Source: Gottfriedia sp049568075 (GTDB lineage: Bacteria > Bacillota > Bacilli > Bacillales > Bacillaceae_G). From it: a stretch of 64,000 bases of DNA. Where the stretch lies: assembly GCA_049568075.1 (NCBI GenBank), contig CP144911.1. One strand, written 5' to 3'. The position numbers and the translations under genes are program-made. Shown in pieces: positions 19,123 through 27,856 of this stretch (position 1 is its first letter; each line of letters starts with the position of its first letter). The notes under the pieces were generated by a model. That model had not been told where the DNA came from, searched no databases, and was given only the letters and a program-made list of their open reading frames with translations.

Positions 19123-20640
19123 ATGGTATTTGCTACACCTGGAAAATCTGGTTCATTAATTACGTTTAAAAATCGTTATGACAATTTTATTGGTGGGGAA
19201 TGGGTAAGACCAGTAAGAGAACAATATTTTGGAAATGTATCGCCTGTAACTGGACAAGTCTTTTGTGAGGTGGCTAGGTCAACTTCAGAGGATATCGAAA
19301 AAGCACTTGATGCAGCTCACGGTGCAAAAGGTAAATGGGGTAGAATGTCAGTAACTGAGAGGGCAAATATTTTACATAAGATTGCTGATCGCATGGAAGC
19401 AAATAAAGAATATCTTGCTGTCGCTGAAACTTGGGAAAATGGTAAACCTGTTCGTGAAACGTTAGCTGCAGATATTCCTTTAGCAATAGACCATTTCCGT
19501 TATTTTGCTGGATGTATCAGGTCGCAAGAAGGATCACTCGGTGAACTTGATGGTGATACAGTTGCATATCATTATAAAGAGCCATTAGGAGTTGTCGGAC
19601 AGATTATTCCATGGAACTTCCCGATATTAATGGCTGTATGGAAGCTTGCTCCAGCTCTAGCTGCAGGGAATTGTGTTGTTCTAAAACCTGCTGAGCAAAC
19701 GCCAACTTCAGTGTTAGTTTTAATGGAACTAATTCAAGATTTATTGCCACCTGGAGTTGTTAATGTTGTAAACGGATTTGGACTTGAAGCAGGTAAACCA
19801 TTAGCTTCAAGTGATCGAATTGCGAAAATTGCATTTACTGGTGAAACTTCAACTGGGCGACTAATTATGGAATATGCTTCAAAGAATTTAATTCCTGTTA
19901 CATTAGAATTAGGTGGTAAATCTCCTAATATATTCTTTGAAGATGTAATAGACAATGAAGAGTTTTTTGATAAAGCACTTGAAGGCTTTACGATGTTTGC
20001 TTTAAATCAGGGAGAAGTATGTACATGTCCTTCAAGAGCGCTTATTCATGAATCAATTTATGAGGAATTTATGGAGAGAGCAGTAAAACGTGTTAAAGCG
20101 ATTAAACAAGGAAATCCATTGGATCCTCAAACAATGATTGGTTCTCAAGCTTCGCACGAGCAATTGAATAAGATTTTATCTTATTTTGAAATTGGAAAGA
20201 ATGAAGGTGCAGAGGTTTTAGTTGGTGGTAGTCGCAATGTTCTTGATGGAGAATTGAAAGATGGTTTTTATGTAAACCCTACCATTTTTAAAGGGAACAA
20301 TAAAATGAGAGTATTCCAGGAAGAAATTTTTGGTCCTGTTGTTTCGGTTACTACATTTAAAACAAAAGAAGAGGCATTGGAAATCGCTAATGATACATTA
20401 TACGGATTAGGAGCGGGTGTATGGACTCGTGATATGGATACTGCTTATCGATTCGGACGTAATATTGAAGCAGGTCGAGTTTGGGTAAACTGCTATCACG
20501 CATATCCTGCACATGCAGCCTTTGGTGGGTATAAAAATTCAGGAGTAGGTCGTGAAACGCATAAAATGATGTTGGACCACTATCAAAATACAAAGAATCT
20601 GCTAGTTAGTTATTCACCGAGTAAACTAGGATTCTTTTAA
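19123..20640 (+). CDS. NAD(P)-dependent aldehyde dehydrogenase (AcoD/ExaC-like)
   Basis: 505 residues. It oxidises aldehydes, probably acetaldehyde, to the acid with NAD+. Visible motifs are the cofactor-fold IIPWNFPILMAVWKLAPALA (near 163-182), the glutamate motif VTLELGGKSPN and the catalytic cysteine in NQGEVCTCPSR (Cys about 300). The C-terminal YKNSGVGRETHK motif is present. GEVCTCPSR and the overall length resemble the AcoD/ExaC subgroup more than betaine aldehyde dehydrogenases. GGGGGAA precedes ATG 19123. It is a single-gene unit with its own terminator. Confidence 0.92.
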   Translation: MVFATPGKSGSLITFKNRYDNFIGGEWVRPVREQYFGNVSPVTGQVFCEVARSTSEDIEKALDAAHGAKGKWGRMSVTERANILHKIADRMEANKEYLAVAETWENGKPVRETLAADIPLAIDHFRYFAGCIRSQEGSLGELDGDTVAYHYKEPLGVVGQIIPWNFPILMAVWKLAPALAAGNCVVLKPAEQTPTSVLVLMELIQDLLPPGVVNVVNGFGLEAGKPLASSDRIAKIAFTGETSTGRLIMEYASKNLIPVTLELGGKSPNIFFEDVIDNEEFFDKALEGFTMFALNQGEVCTCPSRALIHESIYEEFMERAVKRVKAIKQGNPLDPQTMIGSQASHEQLNKILSYFEIGKNEGAEVLVGGSRNVLDGELKDGFYVNPTIFKGNNKMRVFQEEIFGPVVSVTTFKTKEEALEIANDTLYGLGAGVWTRDMDTAYRFGRNIEAGRVWVNCYHAYPAHAAFGGYKNSGVGRETHKMMLDHYQNTKNLLVSYSPSKLGFF

Positions 20641-20648
20641 AAATTTTT

Positions 20649-20683
20649 ACACTCCAGTATTCATTTACTGGAGTGTTTTTACT
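20649..20683 (+). terminator. Terminator after the aldehyde dehydrogenase
   Basis: ACACTCCAGTA (20649-20659) and TACTGGAGTGT (20667-20677) form a perfect 11-base stem followed by five Ts. Confidence 0.92.
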
Positions 20684-20787
20684 TAAATAGAAAGAAGGCA
20701 TTTAAATAATAATTTTATAAAATCCAGACATAAAAACTAGTAGCTATTTATATGTTAAATAAAAAGTATAATTTGGAGGGACTAAAT

Positions 20788-21060
20788 ATGTTAAATCTAG
20801 CAATCTATGTATTTATCATTATAGTACTTTATAGTTTCATTCAATTATATTTAAACCGAAAGTGGAAATTAATCTATACTACGTATGGATATCAAAACTA
20901 TTTTATGATTATTGGTAAATTGAAGAAGAATGGGATTGAGTATAAGACGAAATTACCGATGAATTTTAATGGTAGGAGATTTAATGAGAATACTCAATAT
21001 GATATATATGTAAAAAAAGATTTAGAACATTTGGCATTACAGTCTTTATATCAAAATTAA
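20788..21060 (+). CDS. Hypothetical small membrane-anchored protein
   Basis: 90 residues beginning with a single hydrophobic segment (LNLAIYVFIIIVLYSFIQLY), then a basic soluble part of about 60 residues ending in a VKKDLEHLALQSL helix. I do not recognise the family. ATG 20788 is preferred over the upstream in-frame ATG 20752 because TTGGAGGG lies just before it. The tail with YDIYVKKDLEHLA could be a small cytoplasmic domain of the kind that trails Bacillus membrane proteins. Confidence 0.6.
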   Translation: MLNLAIYVFIIIVLYSFIQLYLNRKWKLIYTTYGYQNYFMIIGKLKKNGIEYKTKLPMNFNGRRFNENTQYDIYVKKDLEHLALQSLYQN

Positions 21061-21062
21061 TA

Positions 21063-21155
21063 CGGGCTCAACTGTAGGATGTTTGCGTTTTAGAGACGTT
21101 GCCTGAAATTTGGTCTAAGTCTTACAGCTTCTCCAATTCGAGCCGGGCATCCTTC
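21063..21155. other. Imperfect inverted-repeat element of unknown class
   Basis: CGGGCTC near 21063 and GAGCCGGG near 21140 could pair at the base, with ACTGTAG/CTTACAG-like and GGATGT/GCATCC pairings inside. No T-run follows, so it is not a standard terminator. I could not match it to a known riboswitch. Confidence 0.3.
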
Positions 21156-21197
21156 ATTTAGTTGCTAGAAAAGAAGAATGCTAGTTACTTTCCTTGA

Positions 21198-21371
21198 TTA
21201 TAATATTACTCCTGCAAAGCTCCCACTTAATACTTGTTTTTTATTCTGATTTGTACATATAAAGGAAGACATGATCGATATTCTATTCTCTTTTTTTTCA
21301 AATGTCTCGATTGTAACTTCACAGGTTATTGTATCTCCTGAGTAAACTGGTCTTAAAAAAATTTTTTTCAC
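21198..21371 (-). pseudogene. C-terminal relic of a MaoC-like hotdog dehydratase
   Basis: A 57-codon minus-strand frame reads FLRPVYSGDTITCEVTIE and ends LSGSFAGVIL. The F-x-x-P-V-x-x-G-D-T-I stretch is characteristic of the second half of MaoC/PhaJ-like hydratases (family length about 140). The first two thirds are missing. The only start candidate, GTG 21371, directly abuts the AAGGAG site, so translation is doubtful. This is a decayed gene fragment. Confidence 0.6.
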
Positions 21372-21443
21372 TCCTTATTAATAAAAATTTTAAATCTCTT
21401 AATTAAATAGTTCAATTTCTTCTTGTTCTATCCTTCAAAATTG

Positions 21444-21472
21444 CAAATAAAAAATCGACTAATAGTCGATTT
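21444..21472 (-). terminator. Terminator of the YnfA-family gene
   Basis: On the minus strand AAATCGACT pairs with AGTCGATTT, then TTTTATTT. It lies about 30 bases past the stop of the minus-strand gene. Confidence 0.8.
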
Positions 21473-21499
21473 GCAGTTTGGTATCATTATGCAGGGGTA

Positions 21500-21826
21500 T
21501 TAATTACGAGGTGCCCATAATATGACAGACACACCGATTAAACAGATTGCTGCACCGATCCAATCATATAAATCGGGTGATTTTTTATCAATTCCCCACC
21601 CCCATAAGATTGAGAGAACGATAAATACGCCTCCATAGGCAGCATAAACTCTACCAAAGGAAGGGAAGATTTGGAACGTTGCAATGACACCATAAACTGC
21701 CAAAATAATCCCTCCGATTAATCCTAAATAAGCAGATTGACCTTCTCTTAGCCATAACCATATAAGGTATCCTCCGCCAATTTCAGCTAAACCGGCTAAT
21801 AAAAAAATAAATATTGCAGTAATCAA
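21500..21826 (-). CDS. YnfA/UPF0060 family small membrane protein
   Basis: 108 residues with four predicted helices and the UPF0060 hallmarks: AGLAEIGGGYLIWLWLREG (11-29), GVIATFQIFPSFGRVYAAYGG and the ending WGIDKKSPDLYDWIGAAICL. Members resemble small multidrug-resistance proteins, and some have been reported to export drugs, but the physiological role is open. The length is typical. It has AGGAAGAA upstream and stands as a single gene. Confidence 0.93.
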   Translation of the reverse strand: MITAIFIFLLAGLAEIGGGYLIWLWLREGQSAYLGLIGGIILAVYGVIATFQIFPSFGRVYAAYGGVFIVLSILWGWGIDKKSPDLYDWIGAAICLIGVSVILWAPRN

Positions 21827-22029
21827 TGTTGCTTCTTCCTTTCTATATAAAAGACAAATTAAACATATGTAGAAGTATATGCCCCTTATTTTAACAATAA
21901 AGACTAAAAGAAACTATCATTCAATTTGAATCATTTCAGCGTTCTATTAGAAAAGAATTTCGGTACTAATAGAACTATTCCCATCATAATTTTATAGAGG
22001 AAAATAATTTGAAGGAGGTGTATTGTTAG

Positions 22030-23424
22030 TTGTTAAAAGTTAATTTACGGCCCGTTGTTAGTAAGATTAATCTACCAACCGTTATGAAAACAGCTATTTT
22101 ACCAGGTGATTCAGTTGAAAGATTATTTATTGCAACACAAGTAGGAGAGATCTTTTACATAGGAAATGGAGAAATCAAGACTTTATTAGATATTCGCCCT
22201 CGAGTATTGAAATTAGGTGAGTCTGGAGGCTATGATGAACGTGGCTTGCTTGGGCTAGCATTTCATCCTAATTTTTATCATAATGGGCTGTTTTATCTTC
22301 ATTATTCAATAGCTGGTTCTCAGGGGCCAGGTGCTCTTTCTAATTCTTTTAAACCTAATCCTTGTGATCCTAAGACATTAAATTTAAAATGGCTAAATAG
22401 GGAAACTCAATATAATCATATTGATACAGTTGAAGAATGGGTACTACAATCAAATGGTCAGCCTCAAAAACGTCGGACAGTATTGAACATCAGAAGACCA
22501 TTCTTGAATCATAATGGACTTAACACCTTAAATTTTTCACCCGAAACAAATAAACTTGTTTTAACAACAGGAGATGGTGGATCAGGCTATGACCCGTTTA
22601 ACTTAAGCCAGGATAACTTAGAAATTGCAGGTAAAATAATTGAAATTGATGTAGATAAAAACATAAACGGCAATAATCCACCTATAGTCACACGTTTTAA
22701 TGAACTTCCAACAAGTATTCAAGAAACACTCACAGTTATCGCTAAAGGGGTTCGTAATATAACAGGTATTTCATATCAAAGATATTATAATCAATATATA
22801 AAATATGTTGGACATGTCGGTCAGGATTTAGTCGAGTCGCTTTTTTCATTTGTTCATTATAAGCCAATACCAGTCTCTCAGTTAGTCCACATGAATTCTG
22901 AATCTGAGATGGAAGGATTTATTAACTTCGGTTGGAGAGGTTGGGAAGGTACTTTTCCTACATCGACAATAAAAGGGTGCACCGAAAATCCAGATTTGGA
23001 TGAGAAAACAATCGCTTATTACGATCAATCAGTAACACTTTCAGCGAGCCGTCTTCAACCTTTAACTAGTTATTTTCATAAAGATGCAAGACCAGATAAA
23101 TTTGAGGGAACTGCAATTACAGGAGTCCAGCCATATATGGGAAACGAAATACCTAGTTTAACTGGTAGCGTTGTATTTACCGATTTGGTACGAAAGGGAT
23201 CGCAAGCACAGGTTAAAGGAGTTTTAGCTTATACAAAATTTAGCCCGGATGGTAAACAAAGTGATTTCAGTGTTATACAAACAAATTATGACTTTGGATC
23301 TCAACCGGCCTATTATGTAGGTGTGGGAACGAATTTAAATCAAACAAAAATCTATTTAGCGGTTTATGGTTCTATGAAAGTGACTGATTTAAACATGGGT
23401 ACGATTTTTGAAATTGTACCGTGA
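22030..23424 (+). CDS. PQQ-dependent sugar dehydrogenase-like beta-propeller (GSDH family)
   Basis: 464 residues. The pattern GYDERGLLGLAFHPNF (near 67-82) with later LVLTTGDGGSGYDPFN (180-195) and INFGWRGWEGTFP matches the glucose/sorbosone dehydrogenase propeller family, whose better known members oxidise sugars using PQQ. No export signal is visible from TTG 22030, which follows GGAGG by 11 bases. Bacillaceae generally do not make PQQ, so the cofactor, and whether it is an enzyme here, are open questions. No functional neighbour is obvious. Confidence 0.78.
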   Translation: MLKVNLRPVVSKINLPTVMKTAILPGDSVERLFIATQVGEIFYIGNGEIKTLLDIRPRVLKLGESGGYDERGLLGLAFHPNFYHNGLFYLHYSIAGSQGPGALSNSFKPNPCDPKTLNLKWLNRETQYNHIDTVEEWVLQSNGQPQKRRTVLNIRRPFLNHNGLNTLNFSPETNKLVLTTGDGGSGYDPFNLSQDNLEIAGKIIEIDVDKNINGNNPPIVTRFNELPTSIQETLTVIAKGVRNITGISYQRYYNQYIKYVGHVGQDLVESLFSFVHYKPIPVSQLVHMNSESEMEGFINFGWRGWEGTFPTSTIKGCTENPDLDEKTIAYYDQSVTLSASRLQPLTSYFHKDARPDKFEGTAITGVQPYMGNEIPSLTGSVVFTDLVRKGSQAQVKGVLAYTKFSPDGKQSDFSVIQTNYDFGSQPAYYVGVGTNLNQTKIYLAVYGSMKVTDLNMGTIFEIVP

Positions 23425-23453
23425 CTTTAAAACGATTTGTATTATGTCAGTTT

Positions 23454-23497
23454 AACAACCACGGAGGTAATTTTACACTCCAGTGGTTGTTTTATTA
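23454..23497 (+). terminator. Terminator after the GSDH-family gene
   Basis: AACAACCAC (23454-23462) pairs with GTGGTTGTT (23483-23491), with an inner GGAG/CTCC pairing and a TTTTATT tail. Confidence 0.85.
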
Positions 23498-23658
23498 AGC
23501 AGATAATTGAAATGTTTTTCATATGAATAAAGCCTTGCTTAAACATAAAAGTCTGTTTGCTTGTTAAGTGAAATTGTTATTTATTGTAAAAAAAATGTAT
23601 AAATACAAGATCTCTATTAGACCTTGGGAAGGAGCTTTTATCTATAGTTATTCATTAC

Positions 23659-24060
23659 TTAGAGTTTTGACATTTTTTTACCATCTTTATAGTCAAGGCA
23701 AGAAACTTCAATCAATAAATTATTAAACGTTGTAAAATAAAAGCCATAACTATTACCTCTCATGGTATAAGGTTCCTTGTCTATTTGGATACCCCCAGCT
23801 ATTAAACGGTCATACTGTTGATCGACTTCACTTGCCGATTCCACTAAAAAGCCTACATGAAAAGCTTCAGGGTATTTAATTTCCATTTGCCTCTTAAATG
23901 CCTTTGGATCACTTAACACGAGAATAAATCCATGCTCATCACTTAACACTACAAGAGCTTTTCCTTTTTGTTCTAGAAATTTAAAATCAAAAAATGTTTC
24001 AAAGAATTGCCTAGCTTCTGATAAATCATCAACACATAAATTTAAATGATTCAACCTCAT
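23659..24060 (-). CDS. VOC-superfamily (glyoxalase-like) protein
   Basis: 133 residues with the two beta-alpha-beta-beta-beta modules of the vicinal-oxygen-chelate fold: LNHLNLCVDDLSEARQFFET at the start (metal-binding His at residue 4 or so) and FHVGFLVESASEVDQQYDRL in the second half, with a Glu in NLLIEVSC at the end. Members range from glyoxalases to antibiotic-binding proteins (for example bleomycin/fosfomycin types). The substrate is not predictable. The gene is single, on the minus strand. Confidence 0.82.
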   Translation of the reverse strand: MRLNHLNLCVDDLSEARQFFETFFDFKFLEQKGKALVVLSDEHGFILVLSDPKAFKRQMEIKYPEAFHVGFLVESASEVDQQYDRLIAGGIQIDKEPYTMRGNSYGFYFTTFNNLLIEVSCLDYKDGKKMSKL

Positions 24061-24306
24061 TCACTTTTCTCCTTTAACAAAGATAGTTTGATCTAAATCT
24101 TCTCTAATTGTTTAAAATTAAAACAACTAGAGTATATATATGTCATTAAATTGGTAAAATATTCCTTTTGTTAATTCTACTTTTTTGGTTATAGGTTAAG
24201 ATTTACAGCTAGTTTTTTTGAAGTAAATGTCAGATAAGTGGAATAAAATGGAATTGTTTGATAAAGTTGAATTAAACATAATCATCGTATATTGGGGAGA
24301 AAATCA

Positions 24307-24759
24307 ATGGGATATATTATGGATCTAAGAAAAGTTGTAGGTAGTAGACCGATCTTAATGACAGGTGCAAATGTTATTCTACTAGATTCACAAAAGAGAG
24401 TATTATTACAATTAAGAAAAGATAATAAGACTTGGGGATTACCTGGTGGATCATTAGAGTTGGGAGAAAATTTGGAAGAAGTGGCTAAAAGAGAATTGAA
24501 GGAAGAAACAGGTCTAACAGCATTAAACCTTGAGTTTTTTAACATTTTTTCTGGAAAAGAATTTTATTATAAATATCCTCATGGAGATGAGGTATATAAT
24601 GTCATTGCGACTTATATTTGTACTGAATATACAGGGCAATTTGAGCCAGAAGAAAGCGAAGTGCTCGAGATAAGCTTTTTTAGTTTTGATGAACTTCCAT
24701 CAGAAATAAATCCACCCGAACTTCCTATTTTAAATTTGTTTAAGGATTCTAACTATTGA
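24307..24759 (+). CDS. NUDIX hydrolase
   Basis: 150 residues. The NUDIX box is intact: GGSLELGENLEEVAKRELKE followed by ETGL (G-x5-E-x7-R-E-U-x-E-E-x-G-U), with WGLPGG just before. These Mg2+ enzymes hydrolyse nucleoside diphosphates linked to another group, such as oxidised dNTPs or ADP-sugars. I chose ATG 24307, seven bases after GGGGAG, over the TTG at 24292 that overlaps it. It is followed by a strong terminator, so it is a single-gene unit. Confidence 0.9.
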   Translation: MGYIMDLRKVVGSRPILMTGANVILLDSQKRVLLQLRKDNKTWGLPGGSLELGENLEEVAKRELKEETGLTALNLEFFNIFSGKEFYYKYPHGDEVYNVIATYICTEYTGQFEPEESEVLEISFFSFDELPSEINPPELPILNLFKDSNY

Positions 24760-24792
24760 ACTTAGAATGTGGAATTAAGACCATATAAAGAT

Positions 24793-24826
24793 AAAAAAGG
24801 ATCTGTTTTGTTAGATCCTTTTTTCA
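24793..24826 (+). terminator. Terminator after the NUDIX gene
   Basis: AAAAAAGGATCT (24793-24804) pairs with AGATCCTTTTTT (from 24813), a perfect hairpin with T-tail; the symmetric A-run would also serve the opposite strand. Confidence 0.9.
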
Positions 24827-24924
24827 TTTTTAATAATATATTAATTGATATTTTGTTAAACCTTTAAAAATTAAGTATTTTTTTAATAAGGCCTAAATTA
24901 CAATATTAGCTTTTTTGTTCTAGG

Positions 24925-25050
24925 TTATTTTACAGTTGAAGTTGCTGCTTCGTTTTTGCAGTTTTCGCAAGTTGAATAGATTTTCACAACTTTTTTATAC
25001 TCCGCGTACTCAATAGTTTCTTCGCATTCTTTACAGATTAAAATTTGCAT
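24925..25050 (-). CDS. SR1P-like GapA-binding small zinc-ribbon peptide
   Basis: A 41-residue protein with two CxxC pairs (Cys 6/9 in LICKECEETIEY and Cys 28/31 in IYSTCENCK), a minimal zinc ribbon. The order C-x-x-C-E-x-T-I then V-x-x-I-Y-x-x-C-x-x-C resembles SR1P, the peptide encoded by the dual-function RNA SR1 of Bacillus subtilis, which binds GapA and links glycolysis with RNA decay. AGGAGGTG is eight bases before ATG 25050. Conservation of the regulatory RNA part cannot be judged. It may instead be another small zinc-ribbon protein. Confidence 0.68.
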   Translation of the reverse strand: MQILICKECEETIEYAEYKKVVKIYSTCENCKNEAATSTVK

Positions 25051-25367
25051 TAGAAACACCTCCTAAACCCACTATAACACGTTCGAATCACGATTTCTCC
25101 AGGGACTTTACCCACCCTGTGGACGTGAATTGTCCCGGTTGAAAAAACGTTGAAATAGCAAGGTTTTCAAGCGGAAATGGACTTGGAAAAATTTTTTCTC
25201 GGTTTAAAAAAAAACGAAAATTAGAACCTTGTGATAATGTTTCTGGTATCAATTTCGTCCATGAGAAACTAATAACAATTTTTATTTTATTGATTATCTA
25301 AAAAAAGACATTTTAATTGAAATGACCTCCCGACTAATGTCAAGAGCTCATCTTCATTCAAGCGATT
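25051..25367. other. Intergenic region between the SR1P-like gene and the GH5 gene
   Basis: Upstream region of the minus-strand SR1P-like gene. I see no convincing gene; an A-rich, weakly patterned stretch lies near 25190-25230. If the SR1-like RNA exists, its promoter should be here. Confidence 0.4.
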
Positions 25368-26409
25368 TTAGTGAATAGGCAAACCCCAGGATTCTTGCAA
25401 TTTTTCAAGACCAGATTGATTTGTTACCTTAAGATTGATTTGTTTGTTGGTGACTTTTTTCTCCATCAAACTATAAGAATCCCCATCTCTCAAGCCTGGC
25501 CAATAAACACTTCCCGCACCAATCGTATTAATTTTTTTGCTCATTGCACGAACATAGTTTATATCATTTTTACTCTTTTTTACCGAATAATCCAAGCCGC
25601 TTTTCATTGGTGCTCCCCACTCGGTAATGATGGCACGATCGGAGTATTTTCCAATTTCAGTTGTTAAAATATTTGACCATCCAGTTTCTGTGAGTGAATT
25701 AATATGTACATATCCTGCATAAAACGCATAGCAGTGAACGGCAAGCATTGTTCCTTCAAGTCGTTTGTCATCCCCTAAAGGATTTATATAAAGAGCGGCC
25801 AAACCAATTCCATCAAGAATGACATTTTTCTTGGGAACATTGAAACTTGTTAGCCAATCATTATAAAGATTACGTAAATCTTTTGTATTATAGCCATAAG
25901 GCTCATTAACGGGTTCAAAATAGCAGTTGGGGTTGTTTCCATATTTTTTGATAACAGTTCTCCACATACTAAAATATTTTTCGAGATCTTCAGGTTTTCC
26001 ATTTTTCGGAGGCCAATAGCAAAAAATCACTTTGCCTCTCTCTAATGCAGCATCAATAGCCCCTGTATAAGTACTCCAATAATTTGCGACTGTCGCTTCA
26101 TTAATGGGTAGCCTGACTGTGTTAGCACCAGTTTTATCGAACATCTGCCCGATGATTTGTCGGCCAACTTCTTTGGCAGAATCGTATGTATCATTTTTGG
26201 TCAGTCCACTTACATAAATGACGCCATCAACAAAATTGTCGCGCTCATCCGCCCAATTCACACCCCTTATTCCAGCTGACAAGCGGTGAAGTAGGTTTTT
26301 TAACGTTAATTTTAATAAGATTTAAAAATGCAAAAGAAGAGGCAAAAAGTAAATTAATGGATCCTAAAATGGATACTACTATAAAAGTTACTCTTTTTAC
26401 TATTTTCAT
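25368..26409 (-). pseudogene. GH5-type glycoside hydrolase, frameshifted between signal peptide and catalytic domain
   Basis: The catalytic part (25368-26282, 304 codons) has cellulase-family 5 features: RGVNWAD near its start, ANTVRLPIN, the acid/base motif EPVNEPYG and the nucleophile motif IITEWGAP. It lacks any ribosome site at its first start codon, TTG 26282. A second frame beginning ATG 26409, eight bases after GAGGGG, gives a classic signal peptide (KIVKRVTFIVVSILGSINL) and runs out of frame by one base (127 bases = 42 codons plus one) just before the catalytic domain. So one extra base, or two missing, separates the secretion signal from the enzyme. It would have acted outside the cell on beta-linked polysaccharide. 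Confidence 0.8.
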
Positions 26410-26527
26410 AATTTACCCCTCAACTAATTAATCTTTTGTAAAATTTATGGCAGGAGAGTTGAATAAAGAATGTTATAATTTAAAATGTAAATGTTAAAAA
26501 GTTCCAATTTAAAATTAGGGGGTAAGA

Positions 26528-26926
26528 ATGAAAAAAATCTTAGTTATAATAGCGATTTTAATAACGGGGATCGTAGGGATAAAAGTTTATTTTCTTTTTC
26601 AAAGTGGCTTTGATATTAAAATAAAAAATCAAACAAATAAAAATGTAACGGGGATATATTTGACCTATGTTCATTTTAAAACCGATATAAAGATACCTAC
26701 AATTGCTTCACATAAGGACTATAAACTAAATATAAATCCCTCTAAGGATGTTGGAGAGAGTACAATGGAGCTTCAGTATAAAGACAATAAAGGTAAATTA
26801 CATACAGAATCAGTTATTGGGTATTTTGAAGGTGGTTATTCAGGAAATATATTAATTACGATCAAATCTGTTGATGAAGATGGAAAACTTAAAATGAAAA
26901 TTAAGGAAGATATTTCATTATATTAA
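26528..26926 (+). CDS. Hypothetical membrane-anchored extracytoplasmic protein
   Basis: 132 residues with an N-terminal membrane anchor (ILVIIAILITGIVGIKVYF, residues 4-22) and a soluble, lysine-rich beta-type domain of about 100 residues (FDIKIKNQTNKNVTGIYLTY). There is no lipobox. TTAGGGGG lies before ATG 26528. I do not recognise a family. It might be a lone accessory protein; the next gene, also a membrane protein, starts 160 bases later on the same strand. Confidence 0.62.
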   Translation: MKKILVIIAILITGIVGIKVYFLFQSGFDIKIKNQTNKNVTGIYLTYVHFKTDIKIPTIASHKDYKLNINPSKDVGESTMELQYKDNKGKLHTESVIGYFEGGYSGNILITIKSVDEDGKLKMKIKEDISLY

Positions 26927-27086
26927 ATTATTTTTCTTATTAAAATCTCCTTGTTTGTTCAACAAGTTTCATAGAATATTGCAGTAAATGGCAGTTAAGT
27001 TGCATAAGAATACGTTTGAATGCTTATCAAAGCATAAACATTTTTATTTAAAGTTAGATTTATATGTTTTTTTCGGAGGAATATTA

Positions 27087-27707
27087 ATGCAAATATTATC
27101 TAGAGTTTCGATTCCAAATTATTTTACAAAGAGGTTTTTTGTTCTTTATAGCATTCCTTTTTTATTAAGCGTTCTCTTGATATTTCTAACAGATCCTTTA
27201 AAGGTTGTTGATTTGTTCTATCAAACTTTATTTTTATCAATTTTCTACGTTGGCATACCTATAGGAATTGTATTTTTACCTTATTATGGATATTTTTATT
27301 TACTTCAGAAATATTTTAAAGTGACTTATGTAGTATCAGTAACTGCCTTAATTACAACAATAATCGCACTAATTTTAGTGTTTATAGTCATTCAAATTAC
27401 ATATAAATCATATGAAACTCGAACCTACTTTACAAAAGAAACGACAAGTCAGTTGTCAAAAAAGTCTATTGAATTATTTGAAATAGAAACAGGTGTTAAA
27501 GGAAAAGTAAAAAAAGTTAAAAAGGTTAGTAGATATAACGATGCCGATAATGGGAACTTTACACTAATTCGAAAAAGATATTATGATATTGAAGTTGTCA
27601 CGAAAAATCAATCAGATTTACAAAAAATTCCCAGGTACTATAAATATATTAGTGTTGATGGTAAATGGATTTTAAAAAAGAAAAATGAAAAATGGTTCTT
27701 AAATTAG
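27087..27707 (+). CDS. Hypothetical membrane protein with C-terminal soluble domain
   Basis: 206 residues: three hydrophobic segments in the first 105 residues (the first in VLYSIPFLLSVLLIFL, the last in LITTIIALILVFIVIQITY), then a basic soluble domain ending YISVDGKWILKKKNEKWF. ATG 27087 follows TTCGGAGG; an upstream in-frame ATG (26988) would add 33 residues without a ribosome site. The family is not recognised. It ends just before a strong terminator. Confidence 0.6.
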   Translation: MQILSRVSIPNYFTKRFFVLYSIPFLLSVLLIFLTDPLKVVDLFYQTLFLSIFYVGIPIGIVFLPYYGYFYLLQKYFKVTYVVSVTALITTIIALILVFIVIQITYKSYETRTYFTKETTSQLSKKSIELFEIETGVKGKVKKVKKVSRYNDADNGNFTLIRKRYYDIEVVTKNQSDLQKIPRYYKYISVDGKWILKKKNEKWFLN

Positions 27708-27782
27708 GGAATGTGTTATTGTGAAATTTGATTATTTAAATAAGGGGTACTTCAGAAAAATTTTGATAGAAATTAAACGTAG

Positions 27783-27817
27783 CAACGCTCAGAACATACT
27801 CTGAGCGTTGTTTGTTT
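27783..27817 (+). terminator. Terminator after the 206-residue membrane protein gene
   Basis: CAACGCTCAGA (27783-27793) pairs with TCTGAGCGTTG (27800-27810), followed by TTTGTTTT. Confidence 0.92.
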
Positions 27818-27856
27818 TAATTATACAAGTCTTATGTTTTAAATCCATAAAGTAGT

